DNA of 64,000 nt from REEB95 sp963810055 (GTDB taxonomy: Bacteria > Pseudomonadota > Alphaproteobacteria > ATCC43930 > CGMCC-115725): NCBI GenBank assembly GCA_963810055.1, contig CAWEME010000023.1, forward strand, positions 1 to 64,000, written 5' to 3'. Below the pieces are notes generated by a model. That model was not told where the DNA came from and did not search any database. It saw only the letters and a list, made by a program, of their open reading frames with translations. Shown here piece after piece: positions 25,910 through 34,661 of this stretch. Every line of letters starts with the position of its first letter. The stretch's first letter is position 1. A program made the translations under genes and the position numbers.

Positions 25910-28900
25910 ATGAATTTCACCGACATCTTCATCAAGCGGCCGGTTCTGGCCATGGTGATCAGCCTGATGATCCTGGTGCTGGGCTTACGCTCGGCCGGAA
26001 CGCTGCCGGTGCTGCAATATCCGCGCACCCAGAACGCGGTGGTCACCATTTCGACGACCTATTACGGCGCCGATCCCGAGGTGGTGGCGGGGTTCATCAC
26101 CACGCCCTTGGAAAACGCCATCGCCCAGGCCAACGGCATCGATTACCTGACATCGACCAGCCAGACCGGAATCAGCACCATCACCGCCAATCTGCGGCTC
26201 AATTACGATCCCGACAAGGCGATGACCGAGATCACGTCCAAGGTGACCTCGGTGCTGAACCAGCTGCCGCCCGGATCGCAGCAGCCGGTGCTGTCGATCA
26301 AGATCGGCCAGACCATCGACGCCATGTATCTGGGCTTCAAGAGCGACGTGCTGGCGCCCAACCAGATCACCGATTATCTGCTGCGCGTGGTGCAGCCCAA
26401 GCTGCAAGCGGTCGTGGGGGTGCAAACCGCGGAGATTCTGGGCGGGCAGAATTTCGCGCTCCGGGCCTGGCTCGATCCGGCGAAAGTCGAAGCTCGCCGC
26501 CTACGGCGTCACCGCCGCCGACGTCTCGAATGCGCTCGCCAGCAACGATTACATCTCGGGCCTGGGCAATACCAAAGGCCAGATGGTGCAGGTCAACCTC
26601 GACGCTTCGACCAGCCTGCATTCGCTCGACGAGTTCCGCAACCTGGCGGTGAAGCAATCGAACGTCGCCATCGTCCGCCTCAAGGACGTGGCCAATGTGA
26701 CCCTCGGCGCCGACGATTACGAATCCCAGGTGGGTTTCGACGGCCAGCGCGCGGTCTATATCGGCATCCAGGTGGCGCCCGCCGCCAATCTGCTCGAGGT
26801 CATCAAGGGCGTGCGCGCGGTCTTCCCCGATATCCAGTCGCAGCTGCCGCAGGGGCTGCAAGGCCAGATCGTCTACGATTCGACCGAATTCGTGAACAGC
26901 GCGATCAACGAGGTGATCCGGACATTGGTCGAGGCGCTGCTGATCGTGACCTTGGTGGTGTTCCTGTTCCTGGGCTCGGTGCGTTCGGTGGCGATCCCGA
27001 CGGTGGCGATCCCGCTGTCGCTCGTCGGCACCTTCACCCTGATGCTGATCTTCGGATTCTCGATCAATCTGCTGACGCTGCTGGCGCTGGTGCTGGCGAT
27101 CGGGCTTGTCGTGGACGACGCCATCATCGTGGTCGAGAACGTCAATCGGCATCTCGAGCAAGGCATGAAGCCGGTGCCGGCCGCGATCCAGGCGGCGCGC
27201 GAACTGGGCGGGCCGATCATCGCCATGACCGTGGTGCTGGTCGCGGTCTATGTGCCGATCGGATTTCAGGGCGGCCTGACCGGCGCGCTCTTCACCGAAT
27301 TCGCCTTCACCCTGGTGGGCGCGGTCACGGTTTCCGCCATCGTCGCGCTGACGCTGTCGCCGATGATGTCGTCGCGGCTGCTGCGGCCCCATGGCCGGGA
27401 CGGGGACGGCTGGCAGGAGCGCTTCTCCGGCTTCATCGACCGGAATTTCGAGCGTCTGCGCAGGCGCTATCAGCGCATGCTGCACGGCAGCCTGGATTTC
27501 CTCGCCGTGACCGCGGTGTTCGCGCTCATCGTGCTGGGCAGCATCTATTTCCTCTACACCGGCGCCAAGACCGAGCTCGCGCCCGTCGAGGATCAGGGTG
27601 TCGTGATCACCTCTTCGACCGCCGGCGCCCAACGCCACGTTGCAGCAGAAGCTGCTGTTTTCGCGCCAGGTCTTCGAGGTGTTCGCCAGCTATCCCGAGA
27701 TGGCGCATGTGTTCCAGATCGACAGCCCGAGCCCAGAATCTCGCGGGCTTGGTGCTCAAGCCCTGGGACCAGCGCCAGCGCACCTCGAACGAGATTCAGC
27801 CCGAGCTGCAGCAGAAGCTCAACCAGATCGCCGGCGTCAAGATCGTGGCGTTCCAGCCGCCGCCGCTGCCCGGCAGTTTCGGCCTGCCGGTGCAGTTCGT
27901 CATCGGCACCACCGAGCCGTTCAGCCGGCTCAACGACGTGTCGCAGCAATTCCTGCAGCAGGCGGTGGCCAGCGGCATGTTCATCTTCCTCGACAGCGAC
28001 CTGAAGGTGGACGATCCGCAATCGACCGTGGTGATCGACCGCGACAAGACGGCGCTGCTCGGATTGAAGATGAGCGACGTGGGCGGCGCGTTGTCCTCGA
28101 TGCTGGGCGGCGGCTACGTCAATTATTTCGATCTCGACGGTCGCTCCTACAAGGTCATCCCGCAGGTGCAGCAGGTCTCGCGTCTCAACACCGACCAGCT
28201 CTTGAATTACTACATCCGCACCTCAAGCGGCACGCCGGTCCCGCTCTCGACCATCGCCCATATCGAAACCAAGACCATTCCGGAATCGATCAACCACTTC
28301 CAGCAGTTGAACAGCGCCACCATCCAAGGCGTGGCGGCGCCGGGCGTGGCCACGGGCGACGCCTTGGCCTATCTCGAGGACCTGGCCGCCCGCACCCTGC
28401 CGCAAGGCTATTCGATCGATTACGCCGGCACCTCGCGCCAGTACGTCCAGGAATCGAGCGGCTTCGTCCTCACCTTCGCCTTCGCGCTGATCATCATTTT
28501 CCTGTCGCTGGCGGCGCTGTTCGAAAGTTTCCGCGACCCGGTCATCATCCTGGTCTCGGTGCCGATGTCGATCGCCGGCGCGCTGATCTTCATCAGCCTC
28601 GGCCTCGGCGGCGCCACGCTCAACATCTACACCGAGGTGGGGCTGGTCACGCTGATGGGCCTCATCAGCAAGCACGGCATCCTGATCGTCGAATTCGCCA
28701 ACAATCTGCAACACCAGGGCAAGACCAAGCGCGAGGCGATCGAAGAGGCGGCCTCCATCCGGCTGCGTCCCATCCTGATGACCACGGCGGCGATGGTGCT
28801 GGGCGTCACCCCGCTCATCACCGCCTCGGGCGCGGGCGCGATATCGCGCTTCGACATGGGGCTGGTGATAGCGACCGGAATATCGATCGGCACGCTGTTC

Positions 28901-29005
28901 ACGCTGTTCGTGGTGCCGGCTGTCTACATGCTGATCGCGGCCGATCATTCCCGGGCGGCGGAAGCGGCGGCGGAGATCGCGCCGCCCGAGGCCGAAGGCG
29001 TCTAG
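25910..29005 (+). CDS. RND multidrug efflux permease, AcrB/MexF-like (three frameshifts)
   Basis: Inner-membrane proton-driven drug pump of the HAE1 type: start MNFTDIFIKRPVLAMVIS, periplasmic porter domain, membrane segment 4 GLVVDDAIIVVENVNRHLE with the paired aspartates, and the second half GLISKHGILIVEFANNL. Frame changes lie near 26488, 27628 and 27732. Restoring two bases at each gives 1033 residues, the family length. Substrate cannot be told from sequence. If the breaks were real the pump would be dead. Confidence 0.86.
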   Translation: MNFTDIFIKRPVLAMVISLMILVLGLRSAGTLPVLQYPRTQNAVVTISTTYYGADPEVVAGFITTPLENAIAQANGIDYLTSTSQTGISTITANLRLNYDPDKAMTEITSKVTSVLNQLPPGSQQPVLSIKIGQTIDAMYLGFKSDVLAPNQITDYLLRVVQPKLQAVVGVQTAEILGGQNFALRAWLDPAKVEARRLRRHRRRRLECARQQRLHLGPGQYQRPDGAGQPRRFDQPAFARRVPQPGGEAIERRHRPPQGRGQCDPRRRRLRIPGGFRRPARGLYRHPGGARRQSARGHQGRARGLPRYPVAAAAGAARPDRLRFDRIREQRDQRGDPDIGRGAADRDLGGVPVPGLGAFGGDPDGGDPAVARRHLHPDADLRILDQSADAAGAGAGDRACRGRRHHRGRERQSASRARHEAGAGRDPGGARTGRADHRHDRGAGRGLCADRISGRPDRRALHRIRLHPGGRGHGFRHRRADAVADDVVAAAAAPWPGRGRLAGALLRLHRPEFRASAQALSAHAARQPGFPRRDRGVRAHRAGQHLFPLHRRQDRARARRGSGCRDHLFDRRRPTPRCSRSCCFRARSSRCSPAIPRWRMCSRSTARAQNLAGLVLKPWDQRQRTSNEIQPELQQKLNQIAGVKIVAFQPPPLPGSFGLPVQFVIGTTEPFSRLNDVSQQFLQQAVASGMFIFLDSDLKVDDPQSTVVIDRDKTALLGLKMSDVGGALSSMLGGGYVNYFDLDGRSYKVIPQVQQVSRLNTDQLLNYYIRTSSGTPVPLSTIAHIETKTIPESINHFQQLNSATIQGVAAPGVATGDALAYLEDLAARTLPQGYSIDYAGTSRQYVQESSGFVLTFAFALIIIFLSLAALFESFRDPVIILVSVPMSIAGALIFISLGLGGATLNIYTEVGLVTLMGLISKHGILIVEFANNLQHQGKTKREAIEEAASIRLRPILMTTAAMVLGVTPLITASGAGAISRFDMGLVIATGISIGTLFTLFVVPAVYMLIAADHSRAAEAAAEIAPPEAEGV

Positions 29006-29011
29006 CCGGGG

Positions 29012-29137
29012 TTAAAACCAGCTGCGCGGCAGCTCGGATTCGTCGTCGCGCCCTTGGCTCTTCACCGGCGCAAAAGTTTCGGTGACGAGCCCGCCGAGCG
29101 CAACGGCCAGAACGATGAACAGAAGGACGATGGTCAT
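29012..29137 (-). CDS. Small single-span membrane protein (41 residues)
   Basis: Begins MTIVLLFIVLAVALGGLVTE and ends with a charged tail and SELPRSWF. One hydrophobic helix (residues 3-18) is followed by a polar C-terminus. I do not recognise the family. It lies downstream of sseA, convergent with the RND pump gene. An FNR/FixK-like box (29172-29185) is centred 41 bases upstream of its ATG, and no other gene could use that box in this direction, which supports the call. No strong ribosome site is seen. Confidence 0.5.
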   Translation of the reverse strand: MTIVLLFIVLAVALGGLVTETFAPVKSQGRDDESELPRSWF

Positions 29138-29171
29138 GCCCGCATGACACCCGAATACAGGGTGCGGCGCA

Positions 29172-29185
29172 TTGATCCAGCTCAA
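29172..29185. promoter_or_regulatory. FNR/FixK-like box before the 41-residue protein gene
   Basis: TTGATCCAGCTCAA, nine of ten matches to TTGAT-N4-ATCAA. It is located 35 bases before the small minus-strand gene and behind the sseA stop. Confidence 0.55.
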
Positions 29186-29222
29186 TTCCGGGCGGATTAA
29201 GGCCTTAGGGAAAAATACCTAG

Positions 29223-30089
29223 TCAGTGCGCGGCGCCGGTCGCCACCGGCGTGTCGCCGGGCAGGCCCCATTCCGACCACGAGCCGTCATAGATCGCGGC
29301 CTCGTTCCAGTCGAGCAAATGCAGGCCGAAGGCCAGCGCGCAGGCGGTCACGCCCGAGCCGCAGCTCGCAATCACCGGCTTTTGCGGGTCGAGTCCGGCG
29401 GCGCGGAAACGCGCCGCGAGATCGTCGGCCGGCAAAACCTCTTTGGTTTTCGGGTCGCTGAGCTGGTCCGAAGGCAGGCTCAGGCTTCCCGGGACATGTC
29501 CGCCGCGCAGTCCGCTGCGCGGCTCGGGCGCGGTTCCGGCAAAACGCGCGGCACTGCGCGCGTCGATCACCTGTTCGCGCCTGGTCTTGAGATTGGCGAG
29601 CAGCTGCGCCTTGTCGCGCAAGCCGGGTTTGAACAGCCGCGCGGTGAAAACCGCGGCGGGATATCGGGGAATCTCGGAGGTGACGGGACGGTTCTCGGCC
29701 AGCCATTTGGGCATGCCGCCATTCAGCACCGCCACGTCCTTGTGGCCATAGGCTCTCAGGCTCCACCACGCGCGCGGCGATGTTCCAAGCCCCATCGAAT
29801 CATAAACCACGATCTTATGCCGGTCGCCCAGCCCGAGCCTGCCCATCATCTGGCCGAAGGTGTTTTCGTCGGGCAGCATGTGCGGGAGCGGATTGCGCGC
29901 ATCGGCCACGGCGTCGATGTCGTAGAACACCGCGCCGGGGATGTGGCGCCTTTGGTAAAGCTCGTGGCCGGTGGGCGTCACGCCGGGGAGGGTGAAAGTG
30001 GCGTCGACCACGCGCAAATTCTTGTCGCCGAGATTGGCGGCCAGCCAATCGGTCGAAACCAGGGCCTCGGGATGGGCGTAGTCCATCAT
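29223..30089 (-). CDS. sseA: 3-mercaptopyruvate sulfurtransferase / rhodanese
   Basis: 288 residues with two rhodanese domains. The catalytic cysteine loop in the second domain is CGSGVTA, the CGSGVTA/S form typical of mercaptopyruvate sulfurtransferases; the first domain has GRLGLGDRHKIVVYDSMG. The start is one of two adjacent ATG codons (30089 or 30086) overlapping the cysK stop, so cysK-sseA is a coupled pair of sulfur-metabolism genes. Confidence 0.92.
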   Translation of the reverse strand: MMDYAHPEALVSTDWLAANLGDKNLRVVDATFTLPGVTPTGHELYQRRHIPGAVFYDIDAVADARNPLPHMLPDENTFGQMMGRLGLGDRHKIVVYDSMGLGTSPRAWWSLRAYGHKDVAVLNGGMPKWLAENRPVTSEIPRYPAAVFTARLFKPGLRDKAQLLANLKTRREQVIDARSAARFAGTAPEPRSGLRGGHVPGSLSLPSDQLSDPKTKEVLPADDLAARFRAAGLDPQKPVIASCGSGVTACALAFGLHLLDWNEAAIYDGSWSEWGLPGDTPVATGAAH

Positions 30090-31093
30090 TGGCCGTCGAG
30101 CCATTTCGGCACCGGCAGTTTCTTCGCACGCAGGAAAGCCGGATTGAACAGCTTCGACTGATAGCGCGTGCCGTAATCGGCCAGGATGGTGACGATGGTG
30201 TGGCCGCGCCCGAGCTGCTTGGCCGCCTTGATGGCGCCGATGATGTTGATGCCGGTCGACCCGCCCAGGATCAGCCCTTCCTCGCTCACCAGGTCGAACA
30301 GCACCGGCAGCATCTCCTCGTCGGTCACCTGGAACCAGCCGTCCAAGGGCGCGCCTTCGAGGTTCTTGGTGATGCGGCCCTGGCCGATGCCTTCGGTGAT
30401 GGAATCGCCGGTGGCTTTCAATTCATGGTGCGCATACCAGGAATAGATCGCCGAGCCCATCGGGTCGGCGAGGAAGATCTTCACCTTGGGATTGAATTCC
30501 TTGAGCGCGATGGCGACGCCGGCCAGCGTGCCGCCGGTGCCGACCGAGGCGACGAAGGCGTCGACCTTGCCGTCGGTCTGGCTCCAGATCTCCGGGCCGG
30601 TGGTTTCGATGTGCGCGCGGCGGTTGGCGAGGTTGTCGAACTGATTGGCCCAGATCGCGCCGCGCGGGCTGGCGGCCGCCACCTCTTTCGCCAGGGTCTC
30701 GGAATAGCGCACATAGTTCCGAGGATCGCTGTAGGGCACGGCCGGCACCAGGCGCAGATCGGCGCCGCACAGATGCAGCATGTCCTTCTTTTCCTGGCTT
30801 TGGGTCTCGGGCATGACGATCACGCTTTTGTATCCCAGCGCGTTGCCCACCAGAGCGAGGCCGATGCCGGTGTTGCCGGCGGTGCCCTCGACGATCACGC
30901 CGCCGGGTTTCAACAGCCCGCGTTCCTCCGCGTCCTTGACGATGTAGAGCGCGGCGCGGTCCTTGACCGAGCCGCCGGGATTGAGGAATTCGGCCTTGCC
31001 CAAGATCTCGCAGCCGGTCATCTCCGAGGCGCGTCTCAGGCGGATGAGCGGGGTGTTGCCGATGGTCTCGATGAAACCGTTGCGAACTTGCAT
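30086..31093 (-). CDS. cysK: Cysteine synthase A (O-acetylserine sulfhydrylase)
   Basis: Makes cysteine from O-acetylserine and sulfide using PLP. 335 residues, somewhat longer than E. coli CysK. The PLP lysine is in NPGGSVKDRAAL, the substrate loop is EGTAGNTGIGLA, and GTGGTLAG binds the cofactor phosphate. Start ATG at 31093 matches the family N-terminus (GFIETIGNTPLIRL). Coupled with sseA. Confidence 0.93.
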   Translation of the reverse strand: MQVRNGFIETIGNTPLIRLRRASEMTGCEILGKAEFLNPGGSVKDRAALYIVKDAEERGLLKPGGVIVEGTAGNTGIGLALVGNALGYKSVIVMPETQSQEKKDMLHLCGADLRLVPAVPYSDPRNYVRYSETLAKEVAAASPRGAIWANQFDNLANRRAHIETTGPEIWSQTDGKVDAFVASVGTGGTLAGVAIALKEFNPKVKIFLADPMGSAIYSWYAHHELKATGDSITEGIGQGRITKNLEGAPLDGWFQVTDEEMLPVLFDLVSEEGLILGGSTGINIIGAIKAAKQLGRGHTIVTILADYGTRYQSKLFNPAFLRAKKLPVPKWLDGQ

Positions 31094-31145
31094 GGGCGGC
31101 TTTTTGTTGGGCCGAAAGAGGGCAGACTATAAGGGGGTGGGGGAA

Positions 31146-31766
31146 TTAGCGCCAGCGGCGGCGCAGCTCGGCGCGGTTGGCGGCGAGCCAATAAAGCGCC
31201 AGCAGGCTGGTGCCGTTGCGGATGCGGCCGGATTTCACGAGATTCATCGCCTGGCGGAAGCTTTTCACCACCACCTTGATGTTCTCGTGCTCGTGCGCCA
31301 GGCCGTAAATCCCGGCGGCGCCGCGCGCATCGACGCGCGCGCAGAAGATGTGAAAGACCTCGGTCAGCCCGCCGGGCGAAGGCATCACCCGGTGAATCTT
31401 GATGGGCTTGCCCATGATGGCGAGGCCGGTTTCCTCCTTGGTTTCACGCGCAACGACGGAGGAAGGACTGCCGTCCTTGGGGCCGATGATGCCGGCGACC
31501 ATCTCCAGCTCCCAGCCGGAGAATCCGGCGAGCAGCGCGGGCAGCCGGAACTGCTCGACCAGCACGACTTCATCGCGCTTGGGGTCGTAGAGCAGCACGC
31601 CGGCGGTGTTGCCGCGCTCGTAGATCTCGCGTTCGATCTCGGCGCTCCAGCCGCCGCCGAACAGGCGGTGGCGCAGACGATAGACGTCGACGCGGAAGAA
31701 GCCGCGGAATCCCCGCTTGCGGCTGATGATCCTGACCGCGCCTCTGCCGGTTTTGCTCTTGGCCAT
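31146..31766 (-). CDS. Nudix hydrolase, ADP-ribose pyrophosphatase-like
   Basis: 206 residues. The N-terminal part (RGNTAGVLLYDPKRDEVVLVEQFRLPAL) and WELEMVAGII match the NudF/ADP-ribose diphosphatase group. The Nudix box has the catalytic RETKEETGL, but the loop before it (GPKDGSPSSVVA) lacks the usual GE and has one extra residue. Metal-binding glutamates REXXEE are intact, so activity is plausible. Stands alone between cysK and the cytochrome gene. Confidence 0.82.
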   Translation of the reverse strand: MAKSKTGRGAVRIISRKRGFRGFFRVDVYRLRHRLFGGGWSAEIEREIYERGNTAGVLLYDPKRDEVVLVEQFRLPALLAGFSGWELEMVAGIIGPKDGSPSSVVARETKEETGLAIMGKPIKIHRVMPSPGGLTEVFHIFCARVDARGAAGIYGLAHEHENIKVVVKSFRQAMNLVKSGRIRNGTSLLALYWLAANRAELRRRWR

Positions 31767-31812
31767 GGGCGGGCAGTGTACGGGAAGCGCGGACGAAAAC
31801 TCCAGCGCGCGC

Positions 31813-32340
31813 TTAATGCGCGCCGCGCAGGCTCAGGATATAGGCCACGACGTCGGCCGCTTCCTGGCGCGAGAGTATCAGGCTCGGCATGGTCGGGTGC
31901 GGATTGCGCAGCCAGACGTTGAGGCTGAAGCTGGTGGTGCTGGGCATGTCGGCGATGGCGAAAAAATCCGGCGCGTTGGCGAAGCGGATCACCGATCCCT
32001 CATTCGCCTGCACCACATGACAGGGCCGGCAATTGTTCTGGGCGAAACGGCGTCCGGCCTGGACATTGCCGGGGCGGGGCTCGGCCCCCGTGTCCGGGAC
32101 TGCGGTGGGGGGCGGGGATACCGATGGATTGAGCGGCGTCGGCGATAGCGCCGGCGGCGCGGGATTGCGCAGGAGTTCGGCGGCGGGGGTATCGGCCGTG
32201 GAGGTCGGGCCGGCATTGCGCGCGGCGTTGATGTCCTGCTCGATGCCGGGCGCGGCCGCCGTGTAGGGGGCGCGTTCGCCCGCGCAGGCGGCCAGCACGG
32301 CCAGCGCCGCGCCCGCCAAAATCATTCCACCTGTCCGCAT
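31813..32340 (-). CDS. Class I cytochrome c lipoprotein
   Basis: 175 residues. Signal peptide with lipobox LAACAG, a long Pro/Thr/Ala linker (about 25-95), then one cytochrome c domain with heme site CRPCH and the likely distal ligand Met in PTMPSL, ending VVAYILSLRG. It would be an electron carrier tethered to a membrane facing the periplasm. ATG 32340 is the first in frame that gives the signal peptide. An FNR/FixK-like box lies 61 bases upstream, suggesting oxygen control. Confidence 0.85.
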   Translation of the reverse strand: MRTGGMILAGAALAVLAACAGERAPYTAAAPGIEQDINAARNAGPTSTADTPAAELLRNPAPPALSPTPLNPSVSPPPTAVPDTGAEPRPGNVQAGRRFAQNNCRPCHVVQANEGSVIRFANAPDFFAIADMPSTTSFSLNVWLRNPHPTMPSLILSRQEAADVVAYILSLRGAH

Positions 32341-32400
32341 CGGCCCCAACTCCGCTTCCTTATGCCTGTTTATACCCTCCCGCCGGGGCAGGATATCGCC

Positions 32401-32414
32401 TTGATTCAGGTCAA
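32401..32414. promoter_or_regulatory. FNR/FixK-like box between cytochrome c and 2OG oxygenase genes
   Basis: TTGATTCAGGTCAA, nine of ten matches to TTGAT-N4-ATCAA, 61 bases before the cytochrome c start and 53 before the divergent oxygenase start. Either or both genes could be controlled. Confidence 0.6.
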
Positions 32415-32466
32415 GCAGGCGGCTTGACGCATTGGCAGGGGAGAAAGGCGCCGCTATGATGCGCGC

Positions 32467-33129
32467 ATGGATTCCCTGGCCGAGAAAAGCGCATACGGCG
32501 GCGCGTCTTTCGTCGATCTTGCCGCCTTCGAGCGCGCGAAGCTGGCGACCGATCCCTTTCCCTATGTGATCGTGCCGGGCTTCCTGCCCGAAGCCGCGCG
32601 AAGCGCGATTTCCGCCGATTATCCCGATGTGGACCGGCCCGGCAGCTTTCCCGTGGGCGATCTCCGCTACGGCCCGGTTTTCGCCAGTTTCCTCGCCGAA
32701 ATCCAGGGCGAGGCGATGCGCGAGGCGTTCGCGCGCAAGTTTTCCGTCGATCTCGAAGGCAAGCCGACCATGGTGACGGTGCGCGGCCAGGCGCGGATGG
32801 GCGACGGGCAGATCCACACCGATACGCGGTCGAAGATCATCACCGTGCTGATCTACATGAACGAGGATTGGGAAGCGCTGGGCGGGCGGTTGCGCCTGCT
32901 GCGCTCGAACAAGAGCCTCGACGACATGGTGGCCGAGGTGCCGCCGGCTTCCGGCACGCTGCTGGCCTTCCTGGTGACGCCCCATTCCTGGCACGGCCAC
33001 CATCCGGCCAGCGGCCCGCGCCGCGTCATCCAGTTGAATTGGGTCGAAAGCCAAAGCGTGGTGTGGCGCGAACGTCTGCGCCACGGGCTTTCGGCGCGGA
33101 TCAAGCGGCTTTTCCCGGCGCGCGCCTGA
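32467..33129 (+). CDS. 2-oxoglutarate/Fe(II) oxygenase superfamily protein
   Basis: 220 residues. The iron site reads HTD in DGQIHTDTRSKIITVLIYMN, with the distal histidine in SWHGHHP and the 2-oxoglutarate arginine in GPRRVIQLNW. The fold matches prolyl-hydroxylase-like 2OG oxygenases; the substrate is unknown, and similar proteins are found near sugar or surface-modification genes. Divergent from the cytochrome c gene and followed by a bidirectional terminator. Confidence 0.82.
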   Translation: MDSLAEKSAYGGASFVDLAAFERAKLATDPFPYVIVPGFLPEAARSAISADYPDVDRPGSFPVGDLRYGPVFASFLAEIQGEAMREAFARKFSVDLEGKPTMVTVRGQARMGDGQIHTDTRSKIITVLIYMNEDWEALGGRLRLLRSNKSLDDMVAEVPPASGTLLAFLVTPHSWHGHHPASGPRRVIQLNWVESQSVVWRERLRHGLSARIKRLFPARA

Positions 33130-33158
33130 AAGCCAAAAGAGCGCGGGCCTTTCCTATT

Positions 33159-33260
33159 GTCATTGCGAGCCGTCAGGCGAAGCAATCCAGGGACGATGCG
33201 GGCGAGGCTGGATTGCTTCGGCCGCCCCGATATTTGAAAACTGGGCGGCCTCGCAATGAC
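33159..33260. repeat. Dispersed palindromic repeat (GCAATCCAG family), copy 2
   Basis: Outer arms GTCATTGCGAG (33159-33169) and CTCGCAATGAC (33250-33260) are exact inverted repeats. Inside, CGAAGCAATCCAG (33178-33190) pairs with CTGGATTGCTTCG (33208-33220), the same 13-bp stem as at 4603-4636. Confidence 0.85.
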
Positions 33261-33296
33261 GGCGGTGTTGGGCGCTTATCCAGGTCTCAAGAATAA

Positions 33297-33323
33297 GGGG
33301 CGGTCTTGGGAACCGCCCCTTTC
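33297..33323. terminator. Bidirectional terminator between convergent genes
   Basis: GGGGCGGT (33297-33304) and ACCGCCCC (33312-33319) form an 8-bp GC stem followed by TTTCT, between the oxygenase gene (+) and the methyltransferase gene (-). Confidence 0.7.
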
Positions 33324-33346
33324 TCAAGATGGCTCGGAGGTTATCG

Positions 33347-34165
33347 TCAGGCCGAAGGCTTCTCAGCCGTGACGATCAGCGCGGTCATCTCTCCCTCAAC
33401 CGGTCCCGAGCCGAACCGAGCCAACATGACCCGCTCAACCGCATCCGTCACTTCGCCCAGGCGAGCCGGGTCCGCCGCCTCGATCGCGGCCCGTATCATC
33501 GTCCCTTGAACCGTGATCACGGCGGCGTCCCGCGCGGAAGGCGCGCGGCACGGTTGCGAGATACGCTCAACCCGAACCGCACCGAAGCCCGCCGCCGCGA
33601 GATCAGCGCGGATGGCCTTTTCGTCATGGTATGGCGGGCTGAGAAGCGATAACGGCTCGCGCCCCAACATGTCTCCGGCCACGCCCGCGGCGATGGCAAG
33701 AGGCGACTTGCTCATTGTTTTATAGCTGTCCCACACAGCGAATAAAAACGCGCCGCCGCGCCGCAGCACGCGCGAGGCTTCCCGGAAGGCCGCCGGCTTT
33801 TCCGGGAAAAACATGACGCCGAATTGGCAAACGATCAGATCAAAACTCCCGTCTGGGAATGGCAGCTTCATCGCGTCGGCCTGCCGCCATGTGACGTCCG
33901 TCATGCCGGATTTGGCTCGCGCAAGATCAATCATTGCCTGGTTGAGGTCGGTGGCCGTGATCGCCGCGCCCGCCGGCAATGTCCGCACCAAGTTCTGTGT
34001 CAGAATGCCCGTGCCCGCGGCAGTTTCCAGGACGCGGCTTGGGGCGAGAACCTTCGCCCGGTCGGCGAGTATCCGGGCGTAGGGAGCGAAGTTCATCGGC
34101 ACGATATAACGGTCGTAGAATTCCGGGAGCGATCCCGAAAATACGCGTTGCTTATCCTCCGACAC
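33347..34165 (-). CDS. Class I SAM-dependent methyltransferase (UbiE-like)
   Basis: About 272 residues. The SAM motif is RVLETAAGTGILT, followed by ITATDLNQAMIDLAR (acidic end of strand 2) and FDLIVCQFGVMFFPEK. The GTG at 34165 (VSEDKQRVF) has the strong ribosome site GGGAGGGAAAAGAC, whereas the GTG at 34186 has none. The substrate cannot be predicted. Confidence 0.82.
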   Translation of the reverse strand: MSEDKQRVFSGSLPEFYDRYIVPMNFAPYARILADRAKVLAPSRVLETAAGTGILTQNLVRTLPAGAAITATDLNQAMIDLARAKSGMTDVTWRQADAMKLPFPDGSFDLIVCQFGVMFFPEKPAAFREASRVLRRGGAFLFAVWDSYKTMSKSPLAIAAGVAGDMLGREPLSLLSPPYHDEKAIRADLAAAGFGAVRVERISQPCRAPSARDAAVITVQGTMIRAAIEAADPARLGEVTDAVERVMLARFGSGPVEGEMTALIVTAEKPSA

Positions 34166-34268
34166 GTCTTTTCCCTCCCACGTCACGCCTTCCCAACGCC
34201 TCGATGATAACCAGCCCGAAATCAGATCAAGGGGCTGAGCGATCTCTCGTTCAGCCCCTTGATGTATA

Positions 34269-34343
34269 TGGCTCGGGGGGTCGGGATCGAACCGACGACC
34301 AGCGGATTAACAGTCCGCTGCTCTACCGCTGAGCTACCCCCGA
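34269..34343 (-). tRNA. tRNA-Asn (anticodon GTT)
   Basis: 75 bases, 5' TCGGGGGTAGCTC, anticodon loop CTGTTAA, T arm GTCGG-TTCGATC-CCGAC, acceptor CCCCCGA, discriminator G and an encoded CCA. All four stems pair. Confidence 0.96.
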
Positions 34344-34395
34344 ATAGGGCCGCACCATAACATACCGCCCGTTAACGGGTTCAAGCGGGCAAGGG

Positions 34396-34469
34396 TGGAG
34401 GCCGGAAGCGGAATCGAACCGCTGTACGAGGATTTGCAGTCCTCTGCATAGCCACTCTGCCATCCGGCC
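34396..34469 (-). tRNA. tRNA-Cys (anticodon GCA)
   Basis: 74 bases, 5' GGCCGGATGGCAGAG, anticodon loop CTGCAAA, T arm with GGTTCGATTCC, acceptor TCCGGCC, discriminator T and an encoded CCA. Lies 52 bases upstream of tRNA-Asn in the same direction. Confidence 0.96.
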
Positions 34470-34661
34470 AAAGGCGGTTCTCCCGGCCAGGCCGGAAGGG
34501 CCCCGAGATATAGGCCCTGGCGGCTGGCCTAGGCAAGGCAGCGGCGGCCGGTCCCCTGGCATCCCCGGCGAAAATTAAGGATTCCGGGCTTGGTCTTTGC
34601 CCGCCCCGAGTTTAATATGGAGTTCTTGTAATAAATCAGACGGTTACGGTGGGTTCCTCAC

